Shown here in pieces: positions 48,001 to 58,620 of a stretch of 64,000 bases of DNA (positions within the stretch are counted from its first letter, which is position 1; every line of letters starts with the position of its first letter). Both the position numbers and the translations under genes were made by a program. The DNA is taken from positions 1,982,001-2,046,000 of the forward strand of contig OZ026556.1 of the NCBI GenBank assembly GCA_964020155.1. Direction: 5' to 3'. The notes below the pieces were generated by a model. The model was not told the DNA's origin. It did not search any database and saw nothing but the letters and a program-made list of their open reading frames with translations. This stretch comes from Chondrilla cf. caribensis (lineage: Eukaryota; Porifera; Demospongiae; Chondrillida; Chondrillidae).

Positions 48001-50407
48001 ACTGTTGAAATCTGTCAATTCTCAGGGCATTAATCCAAACAATCCCTTAAAACAGCAGAAACTTAGGGAAGTGACAATTATGTCCAGGCCTGTTTTGAAT
48101 AAATTCCAGTTGCTAGCTATCTGAATAACAACCTGTTTATAAACAAAGTAAGCTTGGGTCCCACATAATCCCAGAGAATCTTCTAATCTTACATAAATGT
48201 TATGTCTGTAACAATAGCCCAAATTTGGGTTTTTGTTACCTCCCAAAATTGGGTTTTTATGCATACTCAAGAGTTGTATGCGTACTGTTAATGTTCAAAA
48301 CAGCTTACATAAAATTACAGTGAAACAGTAAATAGTTGAGGACTGTTAAAACAGAATTCAACGACATACTTCAGAACATGTTTAGTGTAAAAGGAGCTGT
48401 TGACTAGGAGGAGTTTAACCAGATCAACTAATTAAAATTGACCCACTTAAAATTTCACTAATTGAATTTGTGACTACATGAGCATTGCAATAATACTGGT
48501 GGAAATATACCATTATTTTGGTGGATTTGAAGAAGTGTATTCTCCAGTAAGCACCCATGGTCACCTTCATGCCCATTCAAGCATGAAAAAACATGTTTAC
48601 GCACTTGAGCAGACTACTGTGGTTTCCTGAACTCCAATCATAATTGGACACCAGTATTGTGATAATGGTAATCGGTAATTGCAATCGGCTGTTTTTAATT
48701 GCACACTTCTAAGCAATCGTAATTTAATTGTAATCGACATTCCTTTAGTTGCAGTAATAGTAATGGTAGTTGATAACATTCAAATGTCTTGTGCACTGTG
48801 CTAATCAGTGGTGGTTAGCACCCACCGATTTTGGTGGGTTTGCCTTGTCCCTGATAACCCACCATTATTTGGTGGGTATTAACCACCATAAGCTATTGGT
48901 GGGTGCTATCCACCAGCCAAAATTATATTGGTGGGTTTATAACACACCATTGTGAAATGGACATGGAATGACAGCTAATTATATTCATTGACACTTTTAA
49001 TATTATTCATAGATTCTCATATATTGAGTATATTATCATTCACTAATGGATATCTATAATGCTATAATAATTATGTTGCATCCAATATATCGGTATAATG
49101 AACATAATTTACAGACATGCATACAGGCATGTGGTTGGACAGCAATTACACAAGACACACATTTACATTACACAATTGCATATTACATGCAATTTCATTC
49201 ACCAGCTCTCACTCAAACAACACACACCCTCTAAAAGGGATACTTTATGTATAATATGCTATGCCTGTGCTTGGATAACCACTCAGCAATAAGTACACTG
49301 CATGGTATTCATATTCCAAATTTTCTAATTGTATGTATCCATTAGTATCTACTTTGTACATGTTATTTAATTAATAATCCTTGGAGGCAACTGCTAATTA
49401 TGGATTTGCAGCTTATAGTGTAATCTACAAATATTTTAGTATTACAGTTAATTTGCAATGACTTACTGATCAATTGTAGCATCATAAAACGGCCGAATGC
49501 GCAATCCTTTAGCAGACTGACGTTTTTGTCTAACGTGTACTTCAGCTGCACCAGCAGCATAGTGGATCTAATTGTTGATGGGACAGAAATAGCTGTAACC
49601 ATGGATAATGTCAGTATAATGTATCAGGCTAGCAAATATGTTGTAACTTGACAATGTGGAAAAACGTAGAAAAATGTTAGTGGTATTTATGTACCATTAC
49701 AAAAACATAGGCATTGAGCCTGTTATTGATTTCTACTGTGATATAGGACTTTGAGATTGTAGACATGTAGATTTATCATTCCTGATGTATTCCGGGTTCT
49801 TCGCTGTTCTTTCACTCTGTAGTCAAGTCCGTCCGAAAGCTCATCCCTTTGTCCGGCGGATATATATCGATTACTAATCGGACGCTATTTTGTGATCGTC
49901 TCTAGCAGAGCGATACGATAGGCTACGAGGATCTTACCGAGTGGAGAACAACTGCATGTAATGGCCTATTCAAACAAAGTTTTTGGGAGTCGGTAGGTTT
50001 AAATTAATTTTATACTTTTCGAGAAATAGCGATTTTTATGTGTCCGAATATAGGTGGTGTTCGATATAATTTGATACTTACTCTACTTCAAGCGCGTGTT
50101 TTAGGTTTTCAGACCCCTTTAAAGGTGACAGTTCCTTGTGTTTCACCCAGAACCACGTTTACAATAACAATTTTCTGGTGTAAGCTTTACAAGAACCACG
50201 TTCTTCAATAGATTCCTACGGTTAGCAACCGCTGCCGTCCAGACCGCACAGACGTACCTCTGGTCCATCCCGGTATTGATCCAAGTATTCATGAGCGCAT
50301 TCAGGTTCTTCCGCTCCAGAATGGCCATTGATGTCAATGCCAGCTGACAGCAGCACGGCAAAACTAAAACTCAGTGCCACAAGCCAAAACACACGTTCCA
50401 GTGCCAT
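40351..50407 (-). CDS. Leishmanolysin-like M8 metallopeptidase with C-terminal EGF and VWA domains
   Basis: A zinc endopeptidase of the leishmanolysin (GP63) family, predicted secreted. Twenty exons fit in phase: 50258-50407, 49467-49567, 47430-47460, 47077-47156, 46889-46988, 46423-46598, 46092-46191, 45186-45298, 44546-44651, 44310-44417, 43899-43975, 43660-43752, 43342-43501, 43157-43219, 42921-42963, 42701-42822, 42177-42251, 41645-41671, 41432-41528, 40351-40913. They sum to 2385 nt, 794 aa plus stop. Order: signal peptide (MALERVFWLVALSFSF), propeptide ending in a furin-like RQKR, catalytic HEMVHLLGF across exons 7-8, third zinc histidine in SHWKRR, Met-turn EEGMTG, the typical cysteine-rich half (DTGWYDVDF, GCDF, GGRYQTTDYCP, SGCYQ), an EGF-like domain (CLNGGTC...GWKGQYC), and a VWA domain. 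The VWA metal site is DSSNY instead of DxSxS, so metal binding may be weak, though LTDGRN is kept. Another in-frame ATG lies at 50443. The 27-nt exon 18 is least certain. Confidence 0.87.
40978..41060. repeat. (CA)n microsatellite in the last intron of the metallopeptidase gene
   Basis: CTCA units pass into about 35 CA units; on the gene's sense strand this lies just upstream of the branch and acceptor region of the VWA exon. Confidence 0.95.
41940..42022. repeat. (CA)n microsatellite in an intron of the metallopeptidase gene
   Basis: About 41 CA units between exons 42177-42251 and 41645-41671. Confidence 0.97.
47690..49440. other. Long intron 2 of the metallopeptidase gene
   Basis: No exon was found here. 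It includes the inverted GGTGGGT/ACCCACC cluster at 48800-48955, and otherwise AT-rich sequence. Confidence 0.55.
48800..48955. repeat. Cluster of inverted ACCCACC / GGTGGGT repeats
   Basis: The heptamers acccacc and ggtgggt alternate about every 15-40 bases, flanking short AT loops such as aattatattggtgggtt. Several nested hairpins are possible. It is non-coding and intronic. Confidence 0.8.
49780..50100. repeat. Dispersed repeat family D, uninterrupted copy
   Basis: Similar to 51285-51497 joined to 55591-55680. Shared landmarks are ttccgggttcttc, gtccgtccgaaag, ggagtcgktaggt and atgtgtccga.tataggtgg. This copy lacks the Gypsy insertion and so shows the empty target site. It lies in intron 1 of the metallopeptidase gene and is partly repeated. 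Confidence 0.85.
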
Positions 50408-50439
50408 CACTGGATACTCGCGCGCGTACGTTGATGGGA

Positions 50440-50500
50440 TCACTTGCTCTCGCTACCTACAGGTATCGGATTGGCTCCGTCTCTACTTATAAGATGGAAC
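50440..50500 (-). promoter_or_regulatory. Possible promoter of the metallopeptidase gene
   Basis: On the minus strand a TATA-like CTTATAAG lies near 50490 followed by GAGCCAATCCG, a CCAAT-box motif, near 50470. They lie 60-90 bases upstream of the chosen ATG. The order TATA then CCAAT is unusual, so only a tentative call. Confidence 0.3.
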
Positions 50501-50509
50501 GAAACCTGC

Positions 50510-51000
50510 ATGAGCCTAGCGTGGGTTAGCCTGTGACCACGAACATGACATGGTTTTGCAGGAGGCCATAGACTTCAGCCGTATACGTTACGAAAGTCCG
50601 AAACGTGCATGAGCCTCCGTGGGAAGGTTCAAGTTGTAATTAATGTAATTCTTAATGTCAAGAACATCTGAGTGAAGCTAAGATGGTCTAGCCAGCTAAC
50701 CCATTACAACTTGCATGAAATCTCACATTATTGACGTGCACGTTTTCCGTTAAAGGTCACGTTCGGGTTGTGAACAAATTGCTATGGACCGGCTTTAATT
50801 CGTGTTCCCCAGCAGTACAGTCGTGTATTGCGATCTAAATATAACAGTATATGAAAGGCATCCTGGATCCTTCCCGAACTACATAATATCTCGATAATTA
50901 CAATGCGAGCGATCACGCCGATGCTGCCTTCGTTGACATTGGATTGGGTCCGTATAATATTGCGGCAAATTTGAATCGACAGTAGAGTAAAGAATCAGTA
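50510..51000. other. Intergenic spacer upstream of the metallopeptidase gene
   Basis: Unique-looking sequence without supported ORFs. Confidence 0.5.
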
Positions 51001-51255
51001 ATGTGAAAGTTGGGGGTGGATATGTATCACTGTGAGGAAATCCAAAGTTATCTATAACCCTCTGTGAAAGACCAAATTTCGGACGAATTGATACTAGGTC
51101 TATTTTGAGAATTTATATAGGCTGAATGGCGTTATTCGTCAATATAAATTTCTCTCTGCAATATAAATTTGTTCGAAATTTGGTCTTTCACAGAGGGTTA
51201 GATAACTTGTTCGGATTTCCTCACAGTGACACATATCCACCTCTAACTTTCACAT
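51001..51255. mobile_element. Foldback element with arms of about 87 bp
   Basis: The left arm (51001-51091, from atgtgaaagtt) and the reverse complement of the right arm (51170-51255) match over almost their full length, including gtggatatgt, cactgtgaggaaatcc and ccctctgtgaaagaccaaa. The central 80 bp is AT-rich and contains no ORF. Such long perfect-looking arms suggest a young MITE or foldback transposon. Confidence 0.85.
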
Positions 51256-51497
51256 TTTGAATTAGGCATGTAGAACTATAATTTCTGATGTTTTCCGGGT
51301 TCTTCATCGTTTTCCCACTCTGTAGTGAGGTCCGTCCGAAAGTTCATTCCTTTGTACGAATATCCAAATTGAATGTTATCGGGCGATTTTTTCCATCGAC
51401 TCTAGCAGAGCCATGCGATAAGCTACGAGGATTTTATTGATTAGAGAGCGACTACATGTAATGGCCTATAAAACGAAGTTGATTTGGAGTCGTTAGG

Positions 51498-51730
51498 TGT
51501 CGTATGATGGTCATTGGTCGGTTAGTATCATATTCGAGTCACTCAAGAAGATGACATTGTGTACAAAGATCAGCATGCACTTCATATAGAGTTAGATACA
51601 TGAGGTAATAAGACACAAAGGAATAAAGGTCATGAAAATCACTTATAGCTATAGACAGACAGATAAATCAGGCCTAAACACTTATGCAGTTGAATAGATA
51701 TTGTTACTAGCTACACTAAGTTATGCCACA
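51498..51730 (-). repeat. 3' LTR of the degenerate Gypsy element
   Basis: In plus orientation begins tgtcgtatgatgg and ends ttatgccaca; diverged from its partner by substitutions and small indels. Confidence 0.88.
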
Positions 51731-52096
51731 TCTCCCTTCCTCCGGTAGGTCAGTCTCTCTGGAGGTCTGATAGCTGCACCGGAACGTAGCCACGTCATCA
51801 CGTTAGATTGTGGGGTTGGGGTGATTGGTAGTTGGTGGTACAGTAGTTTCTGGTATGCTGGTGCTAGATGAAGTTGGTTCCTACGTACTTGACCAGAGGG
51901 TGTTGACACAATGTAGGCCGGACCTCGGTGTACTTGAGGCAGATGTGATACGTCCTGGAATTTGGTTGTTGTTGGTACGAACCCAGACTTGGGCATCATC
52001 CGGGAACTGGGGTAGTGACTTGGTTTGGTGGCGTCTGTCATATATATAGTTGAACTTCTGCTGAGCTTTGAACTCTTTATCTTTGTTGGCAAATAA

Positions 52097-53036
52097 TTAC
52101 AGATATGGCCACTGGGGTACAAAATTCTTGCTGACTTGTGGTACATCTGTACAGATGCGTCTACCCATCAGTAATTCTGCTGGACTAAATCCACACCAGG
52201 GGAGTGGGGTTGATCTGTAGGTGAGCATGGCCATGTAGGGATCAGTTGATCGGTTAAGTAGTTGTTTCACTGCCTTCACAGTTGATTCGACTTGTCCATT
52301 ACTTTGAGGGTAATGGGGGCTGCTGGTGGTGTGAGTGAAGGAATATTCCGAAGCGAATGCTTCCATAGCTGTTGAATCAAATTGAGGGCCATTGTCACTT
52401 ATCATCACTGCCAGGATTCCGTATCTTGAAAATATTGCTATCAGAGCATTGATAATGCTCTTCGATGTGATGGATATTAGCTTCACTGCTTCTGGAAACC
52501 TTGAAAAGTAATCCACTACGAGAAGGTATGTGGATCCATTCAACTCAAAGAGGTCTTCACCCACCTTACTCCCATGGATGATTGGGTAATGGAGAGGGGA
52601 TCAAGGGTTCTCTGTGTTGAGGATGATTCTTGGTGCATTCTGGACATCTGTTCACATACTCTTCTATTTCACAGGATACCCTGGGCCACCACACAGCTCT
52701 GGGAATGCATTCTCCACATCATTGGATGCCTTGATGTCCCCGATGAATCTTCTGTAGAGTTTGCCTTTGGAGACATTTGACGATGACGATTCTGTCCCTG
52801 AAAAGTAACAGACGATCATGAATTGTTAACGCACTCTTAGCGAACCAGTAGGGGACTAGATCTCCCTTCAAAGTGTTGTGTTGAGGCCATCCTTCACAGC
52901 AATATGTGAGGAAAGTGGAGCAAGTAGGATCTGTTGCTTGTGCAGAACGATATGACTCGAGACAATCCTTGTTTACTGGAAGTTGTGATGAAGTGTGAGA
53001 AGTGATCTCTTCCAAGTGTTTTGTTGTGTGAGGCAA
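52097..53036 (-). pseudogene. Integrase region of the degenerate Gypsy element
   Basis: Minus-strand frames show the zinc-binding and catalytic core of a Gypsy integrase, including a DDE-type segment (VDYFSRFPEAV, SDNGPQFDS, NGQVESTVK). It is split into at least two frames, so not functional. Confidence 0.85.
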
Positions 53037-53057
53037 AGGGGCTCTTGAAAGGGTATA

Positions 53058-53458
53058 TCAGCAGTGTACAGAAATTTCCCTGGAACATGGGCGATGGCAT
53101 AATAAAATCTCATCGGTCGTAGGTGAAAGTGGAAGTTGATCCAAACTCTTGGTGGAAAGGATAGGGACAAGGGGCTTGTGATCTGTTTCAATGTGGAACT
53201 GCTTCCCAATCAGATACTTAGAAAATTTCTCAGATGCCCAGGTGGCTGCTAATGCTTCTATCTCGATCTGAGCATACCGACTCTCGAGCTCCATCTCCGA
53301 CATTGACCTTGAGGCATAGGGACTGGTTTCCAACCTTCATCTGGTGTTGTAGTACTGCTCCCAAGCCATAGGCTGACGTAGGCTAAAACTTTGGTTTCAC
53401 GGGTGGGGTCGTAGTGGGCTAGAACTGTTGGCTGGGAGAGAACCTCTTTGATCTTCAC
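53058..53458 (-). pseudogene. RNase H region of the degenerate Gypsy element
   Basis: Fragments such as YAQIEIEALAATWASEKFSKYL and TDHKPLVPI match Gypsy RNase H, in two overlapping frames with a break between about 53300 and 53330. Confidence 0.82.
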
Positions 53459-53720
53459 AAAGGCTTCCTCCTGTCAGGGTCCCCACAACCAGGCTCTCTT
53501 GGCATTGAGTAGCTCTCTCAGGGGCTTCGATACCTCTGCTACTTGAGGAGAAACTTTGCTGAGCTGGTTGACCGTTCCCATGAAACGGTGCAACTCTGAT
53601 ACTGTTGAGGGTGCCTTCATCTGGCAGATTGCTGTGGTCTTCTTAGGGTCTGGTGCGATACCTTCCTTGCTGATGACATGGCCAAGGAATGTAAGCTTCT
53701 CCTTGTTGAATTTGCACTTG

Positions 53721-54185
53721 TCAGGATTCAGTGTGACTCCACTTGACTGGATTCAGTGTGACTCCACTTGACTGGATTCTTTTGAGGGCAACAACGAGTC
53801 TGCGGTCATGCTCTTCTTGGCTGCATCTATGAATCAGAATATCATCCATCTGACAAAGAACACCATCGAGACCTGACAAGATTTTGCTCATTCTCTTCTG
53901 AAAGTGTTCTGGAGCGCTGGAGATAACATAAGGCATTTTATTGAAACAGTATCTTCCGAACGAGATAATGAAGGTCGTCAAATGGCCAGAGGTCTTTGCT
54001 AATGGAATTTGCCAAAATCGGCTATTTGCATCATGTAGCTTGGAAAAGACGACTGCGCCAGCTAATTGAGCAAGGGTGTCATCCACTTTCGGAAGGGGGT
54101 GTACCTCCCTGAGTACACTCTCATTCAGTGGCTTGAGATCAACACAAATGTGGATGTCTCCTGACCTCTTTGGTAACAGCTTCAA
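53721..54185 (-). pseudogene. Reverse transcriptase region of the degenerate Gypsy element
   Basis: Shows ICVDLKPLNE and a catalytic-site variant QMDDIL in place of the usual YxDD. A 20-25 bp tandem duplication at 53738-53776 breaks the frame at the end. Confidence 0.85.
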
Positions 54186-54249
54186 TGCTACAATTGCTGT
54201 GAGTCCGAGGAGATTGGATTTCAGCTTTTCGAGAACGTAGATGTGTTGC

Positions 54250-54726
54250 TTAATTGCATGATGCTTTCCCTATACTGAGTTTGACTTCATTTGTGCCTAA
54301 AACTTTCAGTGGCTTGCGATCTAGGCCACAAAGGGTCTTGTTGGGTTGGCTAAGCTTTCTGCCATGGATGGATTGAAAGGTTTCCAGCGAAATAGCTGTT
54401 ACCTCCGATCCTGTGTCAAGTTTGAAAGGCTTCGTCTGTCCGTTGATTTTTACATGCGATGTCCAGGATTTGTCTCCAGCGGTGTAGACAGTATTGAGAT
54501 AACAAGTGTCGGGCTCCTCTTCCACTGTCCCTACAGACTTCGATTGGCAAACCGAACTAAAAAGGCCTTTCTTTTTGCATTTGTGGCACACTGCTTGGCT
54601 GGCTGGGCATTCTGCTCGGGGGTGGGGACTTCTCCCACATTGAAAACACTTTCTATTACTCTTTTGTGGTGTGGACCCATGGCGAGATGTCTGTGGTTTA
54701 GCATTTGGTCGGGATGAAGGTTGCAT
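54250..54726 (-). pseudogene. Nucleocapsid and protease region of the degenerate Gypsy element
   Basis: One intact CCHC knuckle (CFQCGRSPHPRAEC) is followed by a second in which the histidine is replaced by leucine (CHKCKKKGLFSSVC). The protease motif LDTGSEVTAIS is intact. Gag remnants continue to about 55382 in other frames. Confidence 0.87.
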
Positions 54727-55358
54727 GGTTCCTTCGTTTAAAATTCGATTTGTACTTCATCGCGATAATGAGCTTGGCTCTTGTTTGATTCCGGATTCGA
54801 GGATTTCATGTTGCTCCTGAACTGCTTCCCGCTGGCGAATAGACTTCTTGGCTTGGTTAAATCGGCGTCCATTTGGAGTCGTTCAGACAAGGACTTGTCG
54901 CGGATTCCCACTACAAGACGATCACGGATCATTTTGTCCGTAAGATCACCATAGGCGCAGTTTTCTACGAGGCGGTATACAATACTGTGATGTACTGTTC
55001 TGACGTTTCGTCCGGCAATTGGTTCCTGCGACTAAATCGTTCAAAGATAACGTTCTTTCTCACTTAGAAAAGCCCGTCAAATTTGGCTAGAACGGTCGTA
55101 CTTCTTTCTTTCGTCGACGTCGATGTGCGTGGACCTCGAAACGTCCTCTGCGGTCTCTTCTAGGCAATAAAATAATGTGCTGACCTGACGTTGCTCGGGA
55201 TAGTCGGATAAACCTGACGCTGATCGGAACTGTTCAAACCTCCTTTCCATCGCGGTCACTCGTCGGAGTTCTTGAAGTTGAAGGGATCTGGCGGCTGTAA
55301 TCATAACTGTACCGTTAATTGTCTTAGCCTGACTAGAGGGATTCCACTTCTGACACCA

Positions 55359-55590
55359 TGTCGTATAATGGTCACTGGTCATACCGTATTATTCGAGTCA
55401 CTCAAGAAGATGTGTACAAAAATCAGCATGCACTTAATATAGAGTTAGATACATGAGGTAATAAGACACAAAGGAATAAAGGTCATGAGAATCCCTTATA
55501 TAGCTATAGACAGAGAGATAAATCAGGCCTAAACACTTAAGATGCAGTAATAGATATCATTGTTACTAGCTAGACTTAAGTTATGCCACG
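55359..55590 (-). repeat. 5' LTR of the degenerate Gypsy element
   Basis: In plus orientation begins tgtcgtataatgg and ends ttatgccac; partner of 51498-51730. Confidence 0.88.
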
Positions 55591-56061
55591 GTAGGTTTTA
55601 TAGTTTTCAAGAAATAGCCAATTTTATGTGTCCGATTATAGGTGGCATCCGATCATTGATTCTTTACTCTATATGTATAATAATTTTGCAACTGAGCATG
55701 TTATGTACACTGCCTAGATGAGGCCCTATATATTGATTCTGTTTAACTATAATAGGGACATATAGTAATATGTACACACTGGGAATGTGGGTGGCAAGGC
55801 CAATGACTTATGCAACTTTTAGTGTGGGTGGTATTATTATTGGTATTGCTATCCGATTAAACTTATCACACAACAATCACTTGCAATCGAATCCCATGTA
55901 CAAACAATATCTGTCCAGAGCTCTATTTTGGACCTCTTTCCTTGAACAAGAGGACAATCTATGGAAAAAAAATAGGAGCACTCCCTATGGGCCAACTGTC
56001 ATTTATCCTGTGTGCCTGCACAGATTGACTTCCAACTCCTACTTCTTTGGTTCGTTGGGAC

Positions 56062-56554
56062 TATAAACTCCATCCCAAGTGCCCACTATGCAATGCTCCT
56101 TACTACAATGTTAAGCACATACTCAACTGCTGCCCTGAAGCACTAGCCGGTGGTAGATATGGTTGGCGCCACAAAAACGTGCTCCTAAACATGGTACAGT
56201 TTCTCCAGAAGTCTCAATAGGTCCACCATCTAGTATGCAGACCTCCCAGAGAAGAGAGCCACAGAGTCCCCACCTAACACCATCCCTCCTACTCTGATCA
56301 GCACTTCCGCCAGGCCAGACATAGTCATCTTTGGAGAGGACAAATCAATTAACATGGCTGAATTAACAATCCCTTGGAATAATGTAACCAGCCTACAAAA
56401 TGTGAGACGACTCAAGCAGCAGAAACCAAATTACCAACTACTACTATCCAATCTAGTATCTCGTGGATTCAATGCTACCTACCTTGAAATTGGTTGTCTG
56501 GGGCATCTCACCCTTGAAGCAATTAAAACATTGAAAACTGAAAAAGCCACCTGA
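56062..56554 (+). pseudogene. Non-LTR retrotransposon 3' coding fragment
   Basis: The first part reads a zinc finger CPLCNAP...HILNCCPEAL followed by GRYGWRHKNVL, as in the fragment at 7.0 kb. After a TAG and a frame change near 56220, the second part contains ARPDIVI, MAELTIPW and YLEIGCLG, the conserved C-terminal block of this LINE group. No reverse transcriptase remains upstream, so it is a dead 3' piece. Confidence 0.82.
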
Positions 56555-58446
56555 AAGAAGAGCAGCCTTAGTTGAAGCTGCAAAAACTGCCGTTGCTGCA
56601 AGTTACGCGATCTTTAATGGTAGATCTCAGCAAGTATGGACTCTCAATACCTAGCAATCTTAACTGTGTATACACTAGAATGTGTTCTATATTATACAAT
56701 CCTAGTACATATAAGTGTTTTATTGCTGTAACTTTAATCTTTTTGATTTAGTAAATATACTTCAGACCTTCAGTTACATCAACCACCTTTCATGTTAGCT
56801 TTGGCCTTGCCATGGTGCATCAATCAATTCGATTTTTGTGTCAACTTTATCCCCCTGTGTCCTAGGCCCTAAATCAATTTTCTTTTGTATCACATTGTCA
56901 ACCCGATTGAATAATAATAATATGGTTAAACCCCCCCAATGGGCCCCATCATAAAACTAGGTGTGAACGTGGTTCAGGACCTCGCTACGTGAAGTAGAAT
57001 ATGTCTGTATTTTGCCGCATTACTGAATATAACATTTTTGTTTTTGAAACTGAGATTACATGGATAGATTGAATCATAACAGGAATAAAAAGAATTAGAT
57101 CAACTTGAATGAAAACACAACAGGCAAAGTAGCTATGCCTGTTGTGTGTATTATAAGATAATAGTTTAATTTCATGATACACTCCAATTAGTGTACTTCT
57201 GTATGTCAAGGTGAATGGCTCAGATAGAAGTAAAGATTCCTGTGTTATATTTCATGTGGGAGGTCAGCAATGGTAGAATGATGGAGACTCCTGGCCAAAA
57301 ATTTAAGTGGTGCTGGCAGGTTTGAGCATTTAATGAGAATCTTAATTGGCTATAACGATGATTTCATACTGGTGGATTCTTTGAAGAGTTTCATGCTATT
57401 TTCAAATTGGTGTTTGTTGCAAAAATATAGAATATATGGGTAAATTATTTATGTTTGGTGGTATAGTTTATCAAGTATAGTGACTGCACATCAAGTGATA
57501 ACTATACATGACCTTCATATCCACATTGATCACATTGCTTTTGGTAATTGTACATATTAAGTGGTAATGCTCAGGCTATTAACATTCTCCAATTTGTGAG
57601 TCAAGTCGTGTACTCATTCTAGTTCTGATTCAGGTTCATATTGTTTCTTTGGGAGTACTATTTTGTAGAACCTTTGTCACAGTTACATCTTTTGCATGTT
57701 TTGTAACGTGATGCATAGCCACATTTCTTGACAACTTATGCAAAAATTGTTCCACTGGTTGGTTATGGAACATACTTATTACAGTATGTTTGCACAACTT
57801 CCACTTGTGTTCACTCGTGCATGATGTGTGGATGCATGCATGATTCCGTTTGTAATTGTTCTGAGGCAGATCAACTCTCACATTGCATCAACTGTGTTTG
57901 TGTTTATTTTCAGGTTGATTGAAGTGTGTTCACTTTATTTTGTTTGTTAAGGTGTGGCATGTACGTTCAGACATATTTATACGTTTGATGTGATACCAAG
58001 AGCTACAGCTGTGGCATAACACTGTAAAGTACTTAGCAAGAACAGTCATCTCGCGAGGACAATAGACTTTAGGGATCAGGTAAAAGAAGTTAACGGACCC
58101 ACTGGCCATATGGATTGATGACGCCGGGTTAGAAATAATAGGTAGAGTTAGGACTGGGGTTAAGTCTGGGATTTTTGACCTATAATATTTGGTTCAGAAA
58201 AGGATCCAAGATCTGACCCTACCCCCAATTTATGCCCTACTACAGAGCGAGTATGACGCTATACCGATGTCATCAGTCTATATGGCCAGTAGGTCGGTTC
58301 ATTTTACCTGATCCAAAGCTCTCTGGACTGACGTCTTTCTCTACAACAAGGATATCGTCCCCGATAACATGAGTAATATGGAAACTCTTAGATTAGCCAT
58401 CTTTTCGACTACGTAGACTGCACGTCATGTATCATAGATACTCAAA

Positions 58447-58620
58447 TGTCTGCCAAGATGGACGTCACTATGGCTGACCAATTCGAACTCCCGAACGACG
58501 AATTGACGAACCCCCTTTCGGCACAATGAGGAATCGAAATTCTGTATGTAAAAACTTTGACAGCCTTCCTGTTGATCGTTTTAAGCTTACCGACGGCGCC
58601 CGACCCGGAACACCCAGCCC
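58447..58620 (+). pseudogene. First copy of the small duplicated ORF, with a stop
   Basis: Starts MSAKMDVTMADQFE like the copy at 60972 but has a TGA after about 27 codons where the other copy has an open frame; the downstream hydrophobic part is preserved at DNA level. Confidence 0.5.

Larger units (their letters stand above)
51498..55590 (-). mobile_element. Degenerate Ty3/Gypsy LTR retrotransposon
   Basis: 4.1 kb in reverse orientation, between two diverged LTRs of about 232 bp (51498-51730 and 55359-55590). Inside, from right to left, are gag, zinc knuckles, protease, RT, RNase H and integrase fragments in several frames with stops. The putative primer site next to the 5' LTR reads TGGTGTCAGAAGTGG. 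The flanks ttagg and gtagg are a likely 5-bp target duplication with one change. It is unrelated in sequence to the element at 11.6 kb and clearly older. Confidence 0.93.

Noticed and set aside
57728..57922. Cysteine-rich ORF, with a partner at 60183-60371, considered as a secreted peptide
   Set aside because: The cysteines come from tgtgtgcatg-type sequence; there is no signal peptide and the frames diverge between copies at their starts.
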